A stretch of 24,796 nucleotides of DNA from Atkinsonella hypoxylon (lineage: Eukaryota > Ascomycota > Sordariomycetes > Hypocreales > Clavicipitaceae): contig JFHB01000325.1 of the NCBI GenBank assembly GCA_000729835.1, positions 1 to 24,796 on the forward strand. The letters run 5' to 3'. The notes beneath the pieces are model-generated. The model made no database searches. It was not told where the DNA came from and worked only from the letters and a program-made list of their open reading frames with translations. Below, in pieces: positions 10,072-21,590 of this stretch. Every line of letters starts with the position of its first letter. Within the stretch, counting starts at the first letter, position 1. The position numbers and the translations under genes were made by a program.

Positions 10072-10766
10072 TATTGAAAATAATAAGGATTACAGGACTA
10101 GATATCTAAGAGGGTAGTGGTCTCTTATATTTAGCACCTGTAATTGCTCCTAGCAATTATTACGTAGTGGAAGCAGCAGCAGCCTAAATCAAGCTGTAGT
10201 GTATAGTATAGATCACGTAGAGGCAATAGATAACTGTAATAGTGGTATCTTTATATTAAGAGCGCTGTAACGAACTTAGTAAGGGTAGGATCTCGAATCT
10301 TTCTAGTCCCTTATAGACCTACTAACTATATCGGCGGGCTGTAGTTGCTAAAAGGGGCTTGTAGGCCACTTTATAATTTCCGCAAAAAGATTTACTATAT
10401 AAAAACAAAAAAATCGACTTACGGCTATACAAACGAGACGCCTATATATACAATTTAACAAATTCCACTAATAATAAGCAACCCTTATAAGTAACCCTAT
10501 CCAACAATTATACCATTAGATAGCCCTAATTCTTAGCTTTCAAATGGTATACTTCTTGAATTTCTACTATTGCTAGTTGTGGAGAAAATCGCTGTTAAAG
10601 TTAACTATAGGTTAGGCAACTTTGCCTTAGTCGAATCTAGATGTTTTGCATCTAGTAACAGCGATATCTCTACCAAAAATCAACGTAACAAGATCTAGTT
10701 AGGGTCACGTGATAGAGCAACTAGTAGGCATAAAAATAGGCTATACAGGGTAGCTTATTTTTAACA
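10072..10766. mobile_element. Solo LTR, 695 bp, copy 2
   Basis: Same family, length and relative orientation as 6730-7424. It begins TATTGAAAATAA, ends TTATTTTTAACA, and is flanked by GTCCC. The left arm of the inverted repeat has the empty site (3911-3915), which proves insertion into X after X was duplicated. It is lightly mutated compared with the surrounding X sequence. It holds the same branched inverted repeats (10589-10597 with 10656-10664). No ORF. Confidence 0.85.
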
Positions 10767-10771
10767 GTCCC
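10767..10771. repeat. Target-site duplication of solo LTR 2 (right)
   Basis: GTCCC, identical to 10067-10071. Confidence 0.85.
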
Positions 10772-10829
10772 TCTTACTAGCAATAGCGTTCTTACAGCTA
10801 GGCGCTTTCCTTTACAACAAGCAACTCTT

Positions 10830-13800
10830 TCTTAGCGATTTACACTTCGTTCAGTCGCTCTAGATGTAATTAATTAGTGTCTCTTATTTGCCTTAATTAT
10901 CTCTTGCTAAGCGCTAGGATAGAAGAGGGCTAGCAGTATAACACTAAGGTTTATATTAGTAACAGGATTATAGGCTATTATAGGCTGTTTAGTAATATAT
11001 CTTTAAGCTAACGCTTCTATTTAATCCTTTATAGTGTAGTATTCTCTAGCTTTAAGTGCTTATTTTACTATTCTTATAATCTCTTTATCCCTTTACCTAG
11101 ATTTCTACTCTTACGCTAATAGTTCTATAAAATATAAAGACAGCAGCTAATGCTTTAAGTCCTATAATTATTGCAGAAGCTAGTCCTTACTGTAAGATTC
11201 TATTTAATCTTTTTATATAAGATCTTACAGTATACTAAAAATTCTAGTAAAGACCTCTAAATTGTCTAGCAGTAGTAATAATAAAGGGCTTTATAAATTA
11301 GTTGTAGGCTGTAGTAGCACCTTAAATGTTATAATTAAAGACTTCTTTTATACAAGAGGAAGTAGCTTATAATATATAAGAGCCTAGCTAGGCTTACTTA
11401 TCTACATTAGAAGATGTAAACGCTATTCCCTTACTGTTATTGCTGCTTTAATAGTTCTATTATAGATAATAGAATTACTATTAAACTAAACAGTAGCAAC
11501 AAACTAATTCTTCTAAAGTTATATAAGTATTTATTTATTAACCTCTATTAACTATTTAATTACTTAATTATAATTACTTAAGGTAAATTTCTAGGCATTA
11601 AGCTCCTTTATAATAGAAATTCTACTATTAGTTATCTATAAGTAATATCTTAAGATAAAACGCTTTATAGTATCTTCTTAGAGGTAGCTAAGGTTAAAGC
11701 CTATAGTTTTAGCTTTTTTAATAACTATATACCTATTTATAAAACTAAGCTTATTTACTGCTATTGTACGCAGAACTATTATAACTCTATTAGTACCTTT
11801 ACAGTAGTTATAAGACTAATTAATAGAGTTATTAGTTATAACTTAGTCGTAAAGGTATAGTTTAAATTTATTCCCTAATGTTTAAGTAATTCTATAGTTA
11901 CTATATTAAGTGTAAGGTATATTGTATAAGTTATTGCTAATAAGATTAATTAGAAAATGTTTAACTAAACAATAAAGCGTTTATATTAAGAAGAATAAAT
12001 AGGTATATCTATATTTCTAGTTGCTCTTTTACTTATAATATAGTACTAAAATTGCTTAAAATAGATATAGATACTAAAGGAGCTATAAAGTTTATACTTA
12101 ACTATAGACTATAGCTTTAAACCTTTTAATCTTACCTTTAGGTTCTATATTAAAGTAATAATAGTATCCCTTTAAGCAATTAAAGATAAAATAAGTTTAG
12201 TAGTTATTAAAGAAAAGAAAGCTAGTAATAAGTCTTTACTTACTTATTTTATTATATAAGGCAGAAGGGTTATAGCTTATATTATAACAGCAAGAAATAA
12301 GTTAAAACTTATCTTTAATTCTATATACCTTTTAACCTATAAGTCTTATAATCTTACTTTAGTTTATCTTTTCTATATTAATTATAAAAGACTCCTTAAA
12401 GATAACTGCTGCACACTTAATTCTATAAGTAATAATCCTTACTATAGCAGTAAGCTAGAATTAATTTAACTATTTATAATAAGTCTTTTACTTAAAGGAC
12501 TTTATTAAAAAGCTATAAATATTATTAAGATAATTAAACTAGATTGCTAAACTCTAGCTAGGCTATATTAACTCTATAAGCTTAAAGTTATCTAAATTAT
12601 AATCCTAATAAAGTAGTAAGCTAAAAGAAGGCTACTTAAAACGTTGCTAAAAGAGAGGTAGCTAGCGCTTATAGAGCTTCTTAAGAGGTAAATCTACTTA
12701 ATTTTACTCTTCTATATAAAAGAAATTACTAACTAGCTTATAGACTTACACTATAATATAGTATATTAGTAGGTTCTTTAATGTTTTAAAGTAATATATT
12801 TATTCTTTATATATAACTCTAAAGCTAGTCTTAGAAATAGGTTCTTAGTATTTATCTTCTATTTTAACAGTAAAGATTAAATAGCTTTTAAAAAATTAAA
12901 GGTAAAAAAGAGCTTAAGTAGGTACTTATAATAAAAATATTATAAGAATAAAGGAATAAAGAGAGAGAGAGAGTAGAAATATAGGCTATATTATAGCTAG
13001 TATTATCTTAATAAATCCTTAGTTAATAGCTATCTATAATTGTTGTAATTTAGTAGAGGCTAACAGTAAATATATACTAAGACTCTAATAGCTGCAAACT
13101 TATTAAGTAATTTATAATATTCTCTTTAACTAATTATATTTATCTTTTTTCTTTCTTCTTATAACTACCTTTCTATATAGCCTCTTTTTTATTGTCTTTA
13201 TTAGTACCTTTAATTATTTAATTATAGCTAAAAAGCTTCCTTAAAACTATAAAGATCTTATAAATATATAGAATATTATTAGTAAAAGAATCTCTTTTAC
13301 TGCTCTCTTTTATTAGGTTACTTTCTCTTAAAATAGTTAAATAGATATCTTTCCTTTAATAACGCTTATTAATATAGTAAGTCTTTTATAAAAAAGCTTT
13401 TAATTACACTTCTATTCTCTTATTATACTAATAAACCTTACCTCCTTAGTATAAATTTACCTTTAAGCTTTAAGTCTATAGAGGCAATAATATTAGTGCT
13501 AGTAAATACTTAATATACACTAAAGTTGCTTTTTAATAGAGTTCTATACCTAATATATCTCTAAGAGCTATTAAATTCTTTTATAATTAGAATCTTAAGG
13601 CTTAGTTTATTAATAGTACTATAAGAGAAAGCTCTCTTTTATATAAAGTTACACTAGAATTAAACGTTAAGAACTTTATCTTTATTCTAACTAAAATAGC
13701 TTATTCTTATAAATATTTCTATTATATACTTACTAATTATTAAGAGCGCTATAAAGCCCTTTTAATCTTATTCTTTAGTAAAAAGAATAGTGCATTTTAC

Positions 13801-13985
13801 TCTTATTGCACTAATATATATCTTTAGATAGTTACCTTATTTAGAGAATACATTTACTTTCTATTTTATAGCTGTATCTCTCTTAAGGATATCTATAGCA
13901 GCTTATACAGCAATTATATCTAGAGTAGCTTTACTGCTGTAAGCTATAAGTAGTAATTTGTAAAAGGTTATAGTAACTATAGCTA
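10830..13985 (-). pseudogene. Decayed coding region of element X, right-arm copy
   Basis: Mirror of 696-3850. The part at 13985-13260 (read on the minus strand) is the cleaner copy. It has roughly 240 codons with about a dozen TAA/TAG, and Lys/Arg/Glu/Gln well represented. The opposite strand at about 11950-13000 also reads as a charged, Lys/Glu/Arg-rich frame with similar stop density, so X may carry genes on both strands. I do not recognise the product. Confidence 0.42.
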
Positions 13986-14181
13986 GATTTACTATAATGC
14001 TTCTTTTATAATATTCTAGAGTAAAAACTAAGTAGATTAACTATTTATTCTTCTAAGGCTCTAGAAGGTCCTTTATAAGGATCTTTCTCCCTTTATAGTA
14101 GTTAATATTCTTTACTCTTTCCCCTAAACATTAGAACTACTAGAATATCGCTAAAAGATTAGGTATAAATTACTTAAGTTA

Positions 14182-14213
14182 AAAGATAAAAAAAAAAAAA
14201 AACAAAAAAAGAG
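14182..14213. repeat. A-rich tract
   Basis: A run of A broken by single other bases. The left-arm counterpart (about 478-504) is the same tract as T, with interruptions. Being internal to X in both arms, it belongs to X and is not a LINE insertion tail. Confidence 0.7.
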
Positions 14214-14573
14214 TAAAAGCTAAGCAGCCTCTTTAGTTAAAATAGAATAGAATTATACTTATTTTTAGCGGTTTTTAAAAACTTTTTATATATTTTATTT
14301 AATCTAGGTTTATAGTCTTAATTCTAATTAGCTTTAAATCTTTAAATAATCTTAATATACTATTATTAAATCTTAGTTAGTTTTAAATATATAAATAAAT
14401 AAACTTAACCTCCCTTCTCCCTAAAGCTAAAGATATAGGGACTGCAGCATTAGCTTTTGCAAAAGCTATAATAAGTTATATATCTTAGTAAAGTTACAGG
14501 TAAATTACTAAGATTAAATAATGTTGTTAATTTCCTTATAGCTTCTGCGCTTTTCTTTAGGTATTATTAGTAG

Positions 14574-14578
14574 ATAAA
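14574..14578. repeat. Target-site duplication of the 9,950-bp element (left)
   Basis: ATAAA, repeated at 24529-24533; single copy (as TTTAT) at 112-116 in the uninserted arm. Confidence 0.94.
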
Positions 14579-14821
14579 TGTTACGGGATAATCATATAGA
14601 CCCGCAGGTCACTAGTGCACGTGACCGCAATTATGTATAAGTAGTTAGAAGCAACACTTAGGTAGTTAGATTAAACAATTAACTATTATTTACTAGAACA
14701 CTATTACTAGATGCTCCTTACAGTAACTCTTACAACTTCTCTTATAAATCTTTATATAACCTATTAAATCTAACAACCTATTGTTACTTCTAATAAACCT
14801 ATATTAGATTCTACTGTAATA
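14579..14821 (+). repeat. 5-prime LTR (243 bp)
   Basis: Begins TGTTACGGGATAATC and ends ACTGTAATA, a RIP form of the ACCGTAACA at the 3-prime LTR end. It aligns without gaps in length to 24286-24528. The outer 60 bases are nearly unmutated, while the inner third is saturated (CA to TA, TG to TA). A dyad GGTCAC...GTGACC lies at 14607-14626. Promoter and poly(A) signals cannot be identified with confidence. Confidence 0.94.
14607..14626. promoter_or_regulatory. Dyad GGTCAC-N8-GTGACC in the LTR
   Basis: A perfect 6-bp inverted repeat separated by TAGTGCAC, containing CACGTGAC. It is kept almost intact in the LTR copy at 24660 (AGTCAC...GTGACC) and mutated in the 3-prime LTR. It may be a factor-binding site, with an E-box-like CACGTG core. 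Confidence 0.45.
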
Positions 14822-14883
14822 AGTAGTAGTAATTACTTCTAATTATTGCTAACTCTCCTTAAGCTTAAAAAGCTAAAATTATA
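14822..14883 (+). other. Leader between 5-prime LTR and gag
   Basis: The primer-binding site should start here. The sequence AGTAGTAGTAATTACTTC does not match a tRNA 3-prime end that I can name, and RIP may have altered it. Confidence 0.5.
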
Positions 14884-16970
14884 ATGTTTAAGATAGAGCA
14901 ACTTTAGAAGGAGCTTAATAGAAGGAATTATATTCCTTTTACTAATAAAGAACTTAAAACTATATATTAATTCTATAAATTTTACCGCTAAAATCTAGAT
15001 TTTTAGATTTAAAAAAAGGATTTTATACCTTAGGAAAAAAGAAGCTTACTACTTTATCTTACTTACTATAAATTCGTTAATAAATAGCTTAAATTATATA
15101 ACTAACCTAAGCTAATAGAACTACCTTCTTACTAAAATACTATTAACGCTTCTATAGTATAGTAGGTGTAAAGGTAGGTTAATAGAATTATTAATAAGGC
15201 TAAATCTACTAAACTCCTTATAGATTTACTAATAGTAATGCTAAAAGAAAAAGCTAAGGCTAGATTATTTAGATCTAATAGCTTAAAAGACACTATCTAT
15301 AAAGCTAGTGCTAGTTCTACCTAGAATATTAAAGGAAAGTAAGTATAAAGATCTAGATTTATACTGCTTACTAAGGACTTAGATCTATTAGATATACCTT
15401 AAGCTACTAAAAAGGACTTACTAATTAAAGAACTAGCTAAAATCTTACTGCTTTTATAGGCTTACTAAAGGTTTTATATCTTTAGGCTAAAGTATAAAGT
15501 AGAGAAAGCAGTAAAGCTACTTAGAAAAGAGAACTCTTTACTAAAATAGCTTATAGGTTTTTCTACAGAAATTAGTAAGTAACTTAGTAGAATTAAAGGA
15601 GAATTAATTAATAAAATTAGTAGATTATAGGGAGAATTAAACAATAAAATTGCTGCTCTTTAGGTAGAGTAATAATACTTAGCCTAAAAGATAAAAATTA
15701 TACCTAAGCCTTAGGATAAATACAATAAATAATACTATACCTAATAAGGCTTTTAGCTTAAGAATTATAAGTAAAGGGCTTCTAATCCTTACTTACCTCT
15801 AAAAGATAACTAAAGCTAGAAGTAAGGTTAAAAGCAGCCTCTAGGCAAAGAAAACTATATAATATAAAAATACTTTAAACACCTTAGTACTTTTCTAAAA
15901 GAATAGAAGCTACTATAATTTCTAAAGAATCTATTAGAGTAATACTATAATAGTAAGGCTAAGAAGAGCTAAAATACTAAAAAAGACTAGAATTAAGTAT
16001 TTAGTAACTTTAAATATTAGTATATAAATTAATAGGTACTATACTATATTAGAAATAATAATCTCTAGTTAAATCTAGCGGATAAAAGGCTAAATCTACA
16101 TTAGAAATAGAATAACTAAAGCAATATATAGTTTTAAACCCTTAAGGAATAAATAGATTTTATATAGAAAATTACTAATATTAGTTACTTTAAACCCTTT
16201 AACAATAGAAATATCTATAAGCTAATTTTATATAAAGGAAAGTACACTATTTTCTATAATATAGAGCTATAGATTTAAGCTGTTAAAGACTACTGTAGCT
16301 ATAGTGCAATTAACGCCTAGGAAGCTATTTACATTAAGCTTAAAACTCTCTTTAAAGAGAATATATTAATATAGTATAAGCAGTATCTAGATTACTATAA
16401 AAAAACAGCTATTTTTAGCAGTTTAAACTTTATTTATACTGCTATTTATAAAGAATTTAGTATATAGATCTAGGATGTAATAATATAGCTAGATTTAGCT
16501 AAGTTTATAGAGTAAAATATAATTAAAGAAAAATTATTTAGGGAATTTACCTCTAGAGTATTCTAATATACCTATATAAATAGTAAAACTATAGATCTTT
16601 AGCTCCTTTTAAGACTCTATTATAAGCTATACCTAGGATTATAATAGCTATACCTAATTTTAACAGTAAAAGACCTAAGATCTATATATATTACTATAGT
16701 AGATAATAAGGTTAAGGATCTATAAGAATGCCTTAAGGATCTAGAAAAACAATAAAAGTTAGGAAACTATAAGGAAGGTACTAATGCCTATTATACTTAA
16801 AGTAAATCTAATAGTAAGGACTCTAAAAACAATAAAGCAGCCTAAGGTAACTAAGCTAACTAGAATAGAAGCAACAGTTAATTTTAGTTCTAACCTTTAT
16901 TCTATAAAAATTACTAGAATAATTATACTTAATACCTACTATAAAACTAAAGGAATTAGCTACTAAGAGA
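14884..16970 (+). other. Gag region with coiled coil
   Basis: About 695 codons, longer than many fungal Gags. A heptad-like coiled coil lies near 15470-15690 (repeated Leu/Ile with Lys, Glu and Gln). A Gln/Asn-rich low-complexity tail precedes pol. I could not find a CCHC knuckle, but Cys and His codons are preferential RIP casualties. Confidence 0.65.
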
Positions 16971-17399
16971 GCAGTAACCTTAGCTTTAGTAGAACTAGAA
17001 TTTAGAAGCTAGCTAGAATTATTAGCTAAAGCTGCAGTATTTTTAGCAGCTTTAATGTTTTTAATAATAGAGCTTACTATAGAATAATAAGGAATATACC
17101 TATATAATAACGTTTAAAGATAAATCTAACTAAAAAGACTATAAAAAGTACCTTAAAAGCTATAAATACTAGCTAATAGAAGAAGAAGAAACAGTTAATG
17201 CTAAAGAACTACTAACTAGCTTAGAATCTAACTTTATTAAAACCTATTTTACTAAAAGTAAAGAAAAGTAAAAAAAGAAGGTTTAAATAGAGGTAGACTA
17301 AAAGGATTTATAAGGAATTTAAATAGAGTAAGTAGTTAAAGCAGTTATAAAGCTATAGCTTATTAAATCTAGCATTCTAAAGTTAAATTCCTTCCTAAA

Positions 17400-17800
17400 G
17401 ATTCCTATTTAATTCTATAATAAAGGACTATTACATTAGATCTACCTAAATACTAGAACCTCTTTAGTGTTAGTTAATAAAGTATAGTTAACTTAGTTTA
17501 GTTAGAATATAAAATAGGTAAAAATAGAGCTAAAACTAGTTACTAGAGTGCAATTATTCTTCTATATCTCTAAGACAGCTACATTTAACTTCTATATCCC
17601 TAAATCTATATATAGCGTGCCTATAACTAGCTATTTTACAGTTATAGCTAATATAATAAGTAACTTAGAGCTAAAGCTTCTTCTAGGTTTAACCTTTCTC
17701 TATAATTATAGTGTTAAAATTGATTTTATCTGCTCTAGGGCTACTATTAGGTCTATTTATAATATAGTTGTAGAAATAGGTATTTTCTAGCTAATTTTAA
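17400..17800 (+). other. Retroviral-type aspartic protease region
   Basis: The segment L-L-L-G-L-x-F-L-Y-N-Y near 17680-17710 resembles the I-L-G-x-x-F-L block that closes Ty3/gypsy proteases. The active-site D-[ST]-G is not readable. The 80-codon open stretch 17548-17790 is this region in the gag-pol frame, not a separate gene. Confidence 0.6.
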
Positions 17801-17999
17801 AGATTTTACATTAGAATATAATAGTAGTATAAGCTATAATAATTCCGCTAAAATTGTAGGAGTATATTCTAGTTAAATAGAAGGAGGTACTAGCTAATAA
17901 AAAGGCTACTGCCTACTATATATACTTAAAATCTAACCTTATCCTAGATATATTGCTTAATATAACTAACTAGAAATAAATAGTAGCCTATAACTATTT

Positions 18000-19260
18000 A
18001 GATAAATTTATTATAATCTAGAAAAATTAAAAGGTTACTTATCTTTAGTATAATAAAAAGCTTAAGGCTAACTATATAATTGTAAACCTATTTAATTTAT
18101 ATATATATTTTTCTAAGGATATTATACTTAATAATAGTCTATTGCCTGCAGAAGATTATAAAATATAGAAAGAAAGTAATAGTAATAGATTTAACCTTAA
18201 AAAAGTTAATAATAGTATCTCTATATATAGAATCTTTTATTCTAAGGATATACTATATATCTATAATAAATATAAGGTTAAGGTAGAAAACTTAAACCTA
18301 GATATTATAGCTAAACTTATTAACTTAATAAATAAATACAATATTTATTGTAATAGAGGTATTATTCCTATACCTAAAGACTAGTATATAAGAGTAAATC
18401 TAGTAGATAAATAGTAGAAGTAGCTAAAACCTATCTAAATCTACTTACTAAAAGCTAAAGATAAAGCTAAACTAGATAAGGTTTATAATAAGCTATATTT
18501 AAGTAGAAAGATATTATATTTAGATAACTTAGCAGCTATAGCCTACCTAGCCTTTATAGTATAGATTAAAACCTTAATAGAAAGAAAAGAATAAGTTATA
18601 GTTAATATAAGGCTGCTTAATAGTGTAGTAATACTAAATATATACTCTTTACTAGATTAATTAAACATTATAGTAGATATATATAGTAAGAAGATATTTT
18701 TACTCTTTAATATATTAGGGTTTTTCTACTAGCTTCTTATAAAATAAGAGTACTAATCTTGCATAGTAGTAATATTAAAATAAGGATTAAAAGCATTAAA
18801 TATAGCGCTTATAGGCTTTAAGAATGCACTAGCTTTTACTTAATAGTATATAGACTAATTATTTTAAAAGTATTAGTATTTTATATAAATCTATATTAAT
18901 AACATTATTATATTCTCTAACTCTACTAAAGACTACCTTATATACCTTAATATAGTTTTATTAATTCTAAAGAAAAATAAGTTAATAATAGCTATAAAGA
19001 AGTTATTTATAGGCTACTTAGCTATTTAGCTATTAGGTTTTATTGTTAATAGTAATAAAATTACTAATATAAATAATAGGCTAAAAGCTTTTTAAAAACT
19101 TAAGTTTCTAGTAAATCTTATAAATCTAAAAACCTTTATTAGTATAGTTAGCTTTTTATAGAAGAGTATTCTGTAGTTTAATATATAAATTTACTTACTA
19201 TAGAAATAAAAGACTACTTTATTATAAAAGCTTTATAAGAAAGGCTTAGCTAATAGTTTA
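18000..19260 (+). other. Reverse transcriptase domain
   Basis: R-L-L-N-S-V-V-I near 18610 (family R-x-L-N), a G-F-x-x-x-L-I stretch near 18720-18740, A-L-I-G-F-K-N-A near 18805-18830, Y-I-N-N-I-I-I-F-S at 18892-18918, and L-G-F-I-V-N near 19030-19050. Both Asp of Y-x-D-D are Asn; each follows a T, the RIP context. The thumb follows to about 19200. Confidence 0.88.
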
Positions 19261-19319
19261 CTAAAACTAATGCACTAAAAGAAAGCCTAAAAAGTAACGT
19301 TTTTACTAAAACCTAAGGA

Positions 19320-19860
19320 AAAGAAGGTATTCTAAGAGGTAAAGGTATACCTTAATAAAAATACTATTCTATAGCACTATAACTCTAGTAAGTATTTATT
19401 CTTTAAAGTTAATGCTTATAAGGAAGAATTTAGGCTCTTTATTTTCTAGCTTATAGGCAAATAAAATAGTTATAGTATACCTAGTAAAGACATTAAAAAT
19501 AATTAGCTTTAACTAATTCTTTTCCTCTTAAGATATACTTTTAACCTAAAGAAACGCTATAGGTTAACTAAGGTAGAGGTAGCTATAATTGTATAAAGTG
19601 TTTAAAAGCTATAAAAAATAGTTTAATCTAACTGCTATACTATTAATATTATTATAGACTACTTACTAGCAAAAGGGATTATTAAATATACCTTACTTAC
19701 TACAATAAATCTAGATAAAGCTAACCTAAAATTAGCTAAAGTAGCTAATTATCTATTGTAATTTAACCTAAGAGTTTTCTATATACTAGAAGTGCTAAAT
19801 ATAGTGCTAAATATACTCTTTAGGTTGCTAGTTATAGTTTTATACTAAGAGGAGGCTTAT
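19320..19860 (+). other. RNase H domain (divergent type)
   Basis: Follows the RT thumb. The block R-x-R-L-T-K-V-E-V-A near 19555-19590 corresponds to the Y-x-x-T-E-L-E-V-A helix of a fungal Ty3/gypsy lineage. It is clearly unlike the N-Y-x-I-x-D-K-E-L-L-A type seen at 8058-9436. Confidence 0.7.
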
Positions 19861-19899
19861 AATAGTAAATTTAATAAGCTTAATATAAGTACGTTTTTT

Positions 19900-21000
19900 A
19901 CTAAAGAATATAGCGCTATAGCAGTATTAGATAAAGGTTTAAAAGAGGAAATTATCTAAGGCTATAGTTTTAATCTAAAGCTTAGTAGAATTATAGAAGG
20001 TATTAAGGACTTTTGCGAAAAGTAAGATTAGTAAAATTAATAAAGAAGACTAAGGATTCTACTGTATAGATAGACTCTATAAGACAATAAACTTTTATAC
20101 TATTATAATAGAAAAGGCCTATTTTAACTGTATATACCTATAAAGGTTGTAGAATTTATCCTTAAAATAGTCTATAATAATTAGAACTATTTTAGTGCCT
20201 ATAGAATAGCAGTAGAATTATAGGTAGTTTACTTTCTGCAGATATATAAGTAGATTTAAGCCTATATTACTTACTGCTATACCTATAAAGAAAATGCAAT
20301 TAACTGTAGTAAGCTGCTAAAGGAATTAAGGTTGTTAGAGTTAGTTCTAACTCCTTTCTATATAATTTCGCTTAATTTTATTACTAATATACCTAAAGTT
20401 AGCTTAATAAACACTCTATAGCAAAAAGATAGATATAGCTTCTATAACTTACTGTATCTAGTAAATTATTTATTTAGTAAGTAAACAATTCTTATACTTA
20501 AGTATATAATATATACAGTAGAAATTTAGGTAGAACTGCTCTTATAGATACTGTATTTATTAGACTAAAGCCTTCCTAAGTAGATTATAAGTAACTAAGA
20601 TCTAAAGTTTATTTCTAATATTTAAAGAAGTATATTTACTTAAATTAAAAGTAAATTGCTTATAGCTATAGCTTACTACCTATAGATAAATAGAACAGCT
20701 AAATAGAAGAATTAAATAGTTATTATTGCTGTTTAATACTATATAGTTATAAATCTAAATACACTATAGACTACAATACTTCTAGTACTATAGCACTAAC
20801 TTAATAATATAGTAGTAGCTAGTATAGAGATTTCCTTTAACAAACTTATATATAGTTTTTAACTAGCTACTGTTGTTAATTTAATTTAATTAAATAACGT
20901 TCTTAGCAATAGAATAAATATAAGCAATATAGCTGTACTTTAGAAGCTATACTAATAAGAGGCAGAAACAGCTATTAGTATAGTAAATGCCTTAAGCAAG
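19900..21000 (+). other. Integrase core
   Basis: I-I-S-N-stop-D-L-K-F near 20584-20610 matches the I-S-D-R-D-x-K-F block of Ty3/gypsy integrases. Downstream come an A-Y-Y-L-Q-stem (A-Y-H-P-Q-T-D-G region) near 20665-20700 and an L-N-N-V-L-S-N region near 20890-20915. The HHCC finger is expected near 20150-20300, where C-Y-T-Y-K-E-N appears. Confidence 0.78.
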
Positions 21001-21300
21001 ATTAAATATAACGCCTAGTATAAGCCTATTAACATTAAAGTAGAGAATATAGTCTACCTATAATTATACTAAGGATATATACTTCTAGAAAAGCTAAAAA
21101 AGAAATAGTCTCTTTAATAAGTAAAGCTATATAAGGTTTTTGTAAAAGTAAGCCTATTATTATTTTACCTAGATTTCTTACTAGATTTATATATATATTT
21201 AGTAGTATTAGCAGCTTACCTTTAGAAGCTAAGATAAAGTAAAGACCCTTTTAACTAAGAAAAGTAACTACTACTACTAATTACAATAGAAGGGTTTAGT

Positions 21301-21483
21301 ATAGAGAACTATTAGGAAATTAAGCGAATTTACACCTATTAAATCTAATGTTCCTGCAGTAGGTTAAGTAAGCTGCATTTAGAATTCCTTATACAATAGA
21401 AAGGGTTCTTTACTAAAGATAACTAATAGATTTCTAAAGATAAGCTTAAAGTTAATGCTTTTAAAATTATAAATAAATATCTA
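21301..21483 (+). other. Chromodomain at the integrase C-terminus
   Basis: E-N-Y-stop-E-I-K-R-I near 21304-21330, then L-E-F-L-I near 21385 followed by K-G-F-x-x-K-D-N, and an N-A-F-K-I-I-N-K-Y-L ending. This is the Y-E-V-E-x-I ... L-V-R-W-K-G-[YF] ... N-A-x-x-x-I plan of retrotransposon chromodomains, which bind modified histone tails and steer integration into heterochromatin. Two aromatic-cage positions are lost to stops. Confidence 0.78.
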
Positions 21484-21590
21484 TAGAAGCACTCTATAAA
21501 TTAAGAAGAAGAGTATTAGTATTATTAAAAGAGTAATATAGCCTACTAGAAAACCCTAAATTAGCTAGTAGAAGCTTACTACTAACTCTT

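Larger units (their letters stand above)
9437..14578 (+). repeat. Right arm of long inverted repeat (element X)
   Basis: Reverse complement of 1-4539, carrying two extra pieces: the 695-bp solo LTR with its 5-bp duplication, and at its far end the 9,950-bp LTR retrotransposon. Homology to the left arm resumes at 24534. Net length after removing the insertions is about 4.55 kb, matching the left arm. At several sites this arm keeps the pre-RIP base where the left arm has T or A, so the two arms decayed at least partly independently. Confidence 0.92.
14884..21590 (+). pseudogene. gag-pol: gag-pol polyprotein, one frame, RIP-inactivated
   Basis: One frame of about 2,235 codons runs without frameshift from the ATG at 14884 (M-F-K-I-E-Q-L) to about 21590. 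Its interruptions are TAA/TAG; I saw no in-frame TGA. Order: Gag with coiled coil; Gln-rich linker near 16850-17060; protease end near 17640-17720; RT with Y-I-N-N-I at 18892-18906; divergent RNase H about 19320-19860; integrase about 19900-21000; GPY-like region about 21000-21230; chromodomain about 21300-21483. Gag and Pol share a frame, so no programmed frameshift is needed in the ancestral element. Many Asp, Glu, Cys, His and Trp codons read as Asn, Lys, Tyr or stop, as expected from RIP. The longest stop-free piece from an ATG is 17548-17790. Confidence 0.92.

Noticed and set aside
10485..10525. Pol III A-box-like sequence on the minus strand (TGGTATAATTG), suggesting a tRNA or SINE
   Set aside because: No B box at the right distance and no cloverleaf. 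The same bases form a simple hairpin inside the solo LTR.
12957..12976. GA microsatellite
   Set aside because: Only about seven units, and the left arm has a degenerate pyrimidine counterpart. It is part of X, with no sign of expansion.
14182..14213. A-rich tract as a LINE poly(A) tail
   Set aside because: The tract is present at the matching place in both X arms, with X sequence continuing on both sides.
16784..16966. Open frame of 60 codons on the plus strand
   Set aside because: It lies in a different frame from the gag-pol reading that covers the same bases. It is a chance open stretch in the Gln/Asn-rich part of Gag.
17548..17790. Open frame of 80 codons as an independent small gene
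   Set aside because: It is in the gag-pol frame and shows the protease-closing L-L-L-G-x-x-F-L block, so it is a surviving piece of the polyprotein.
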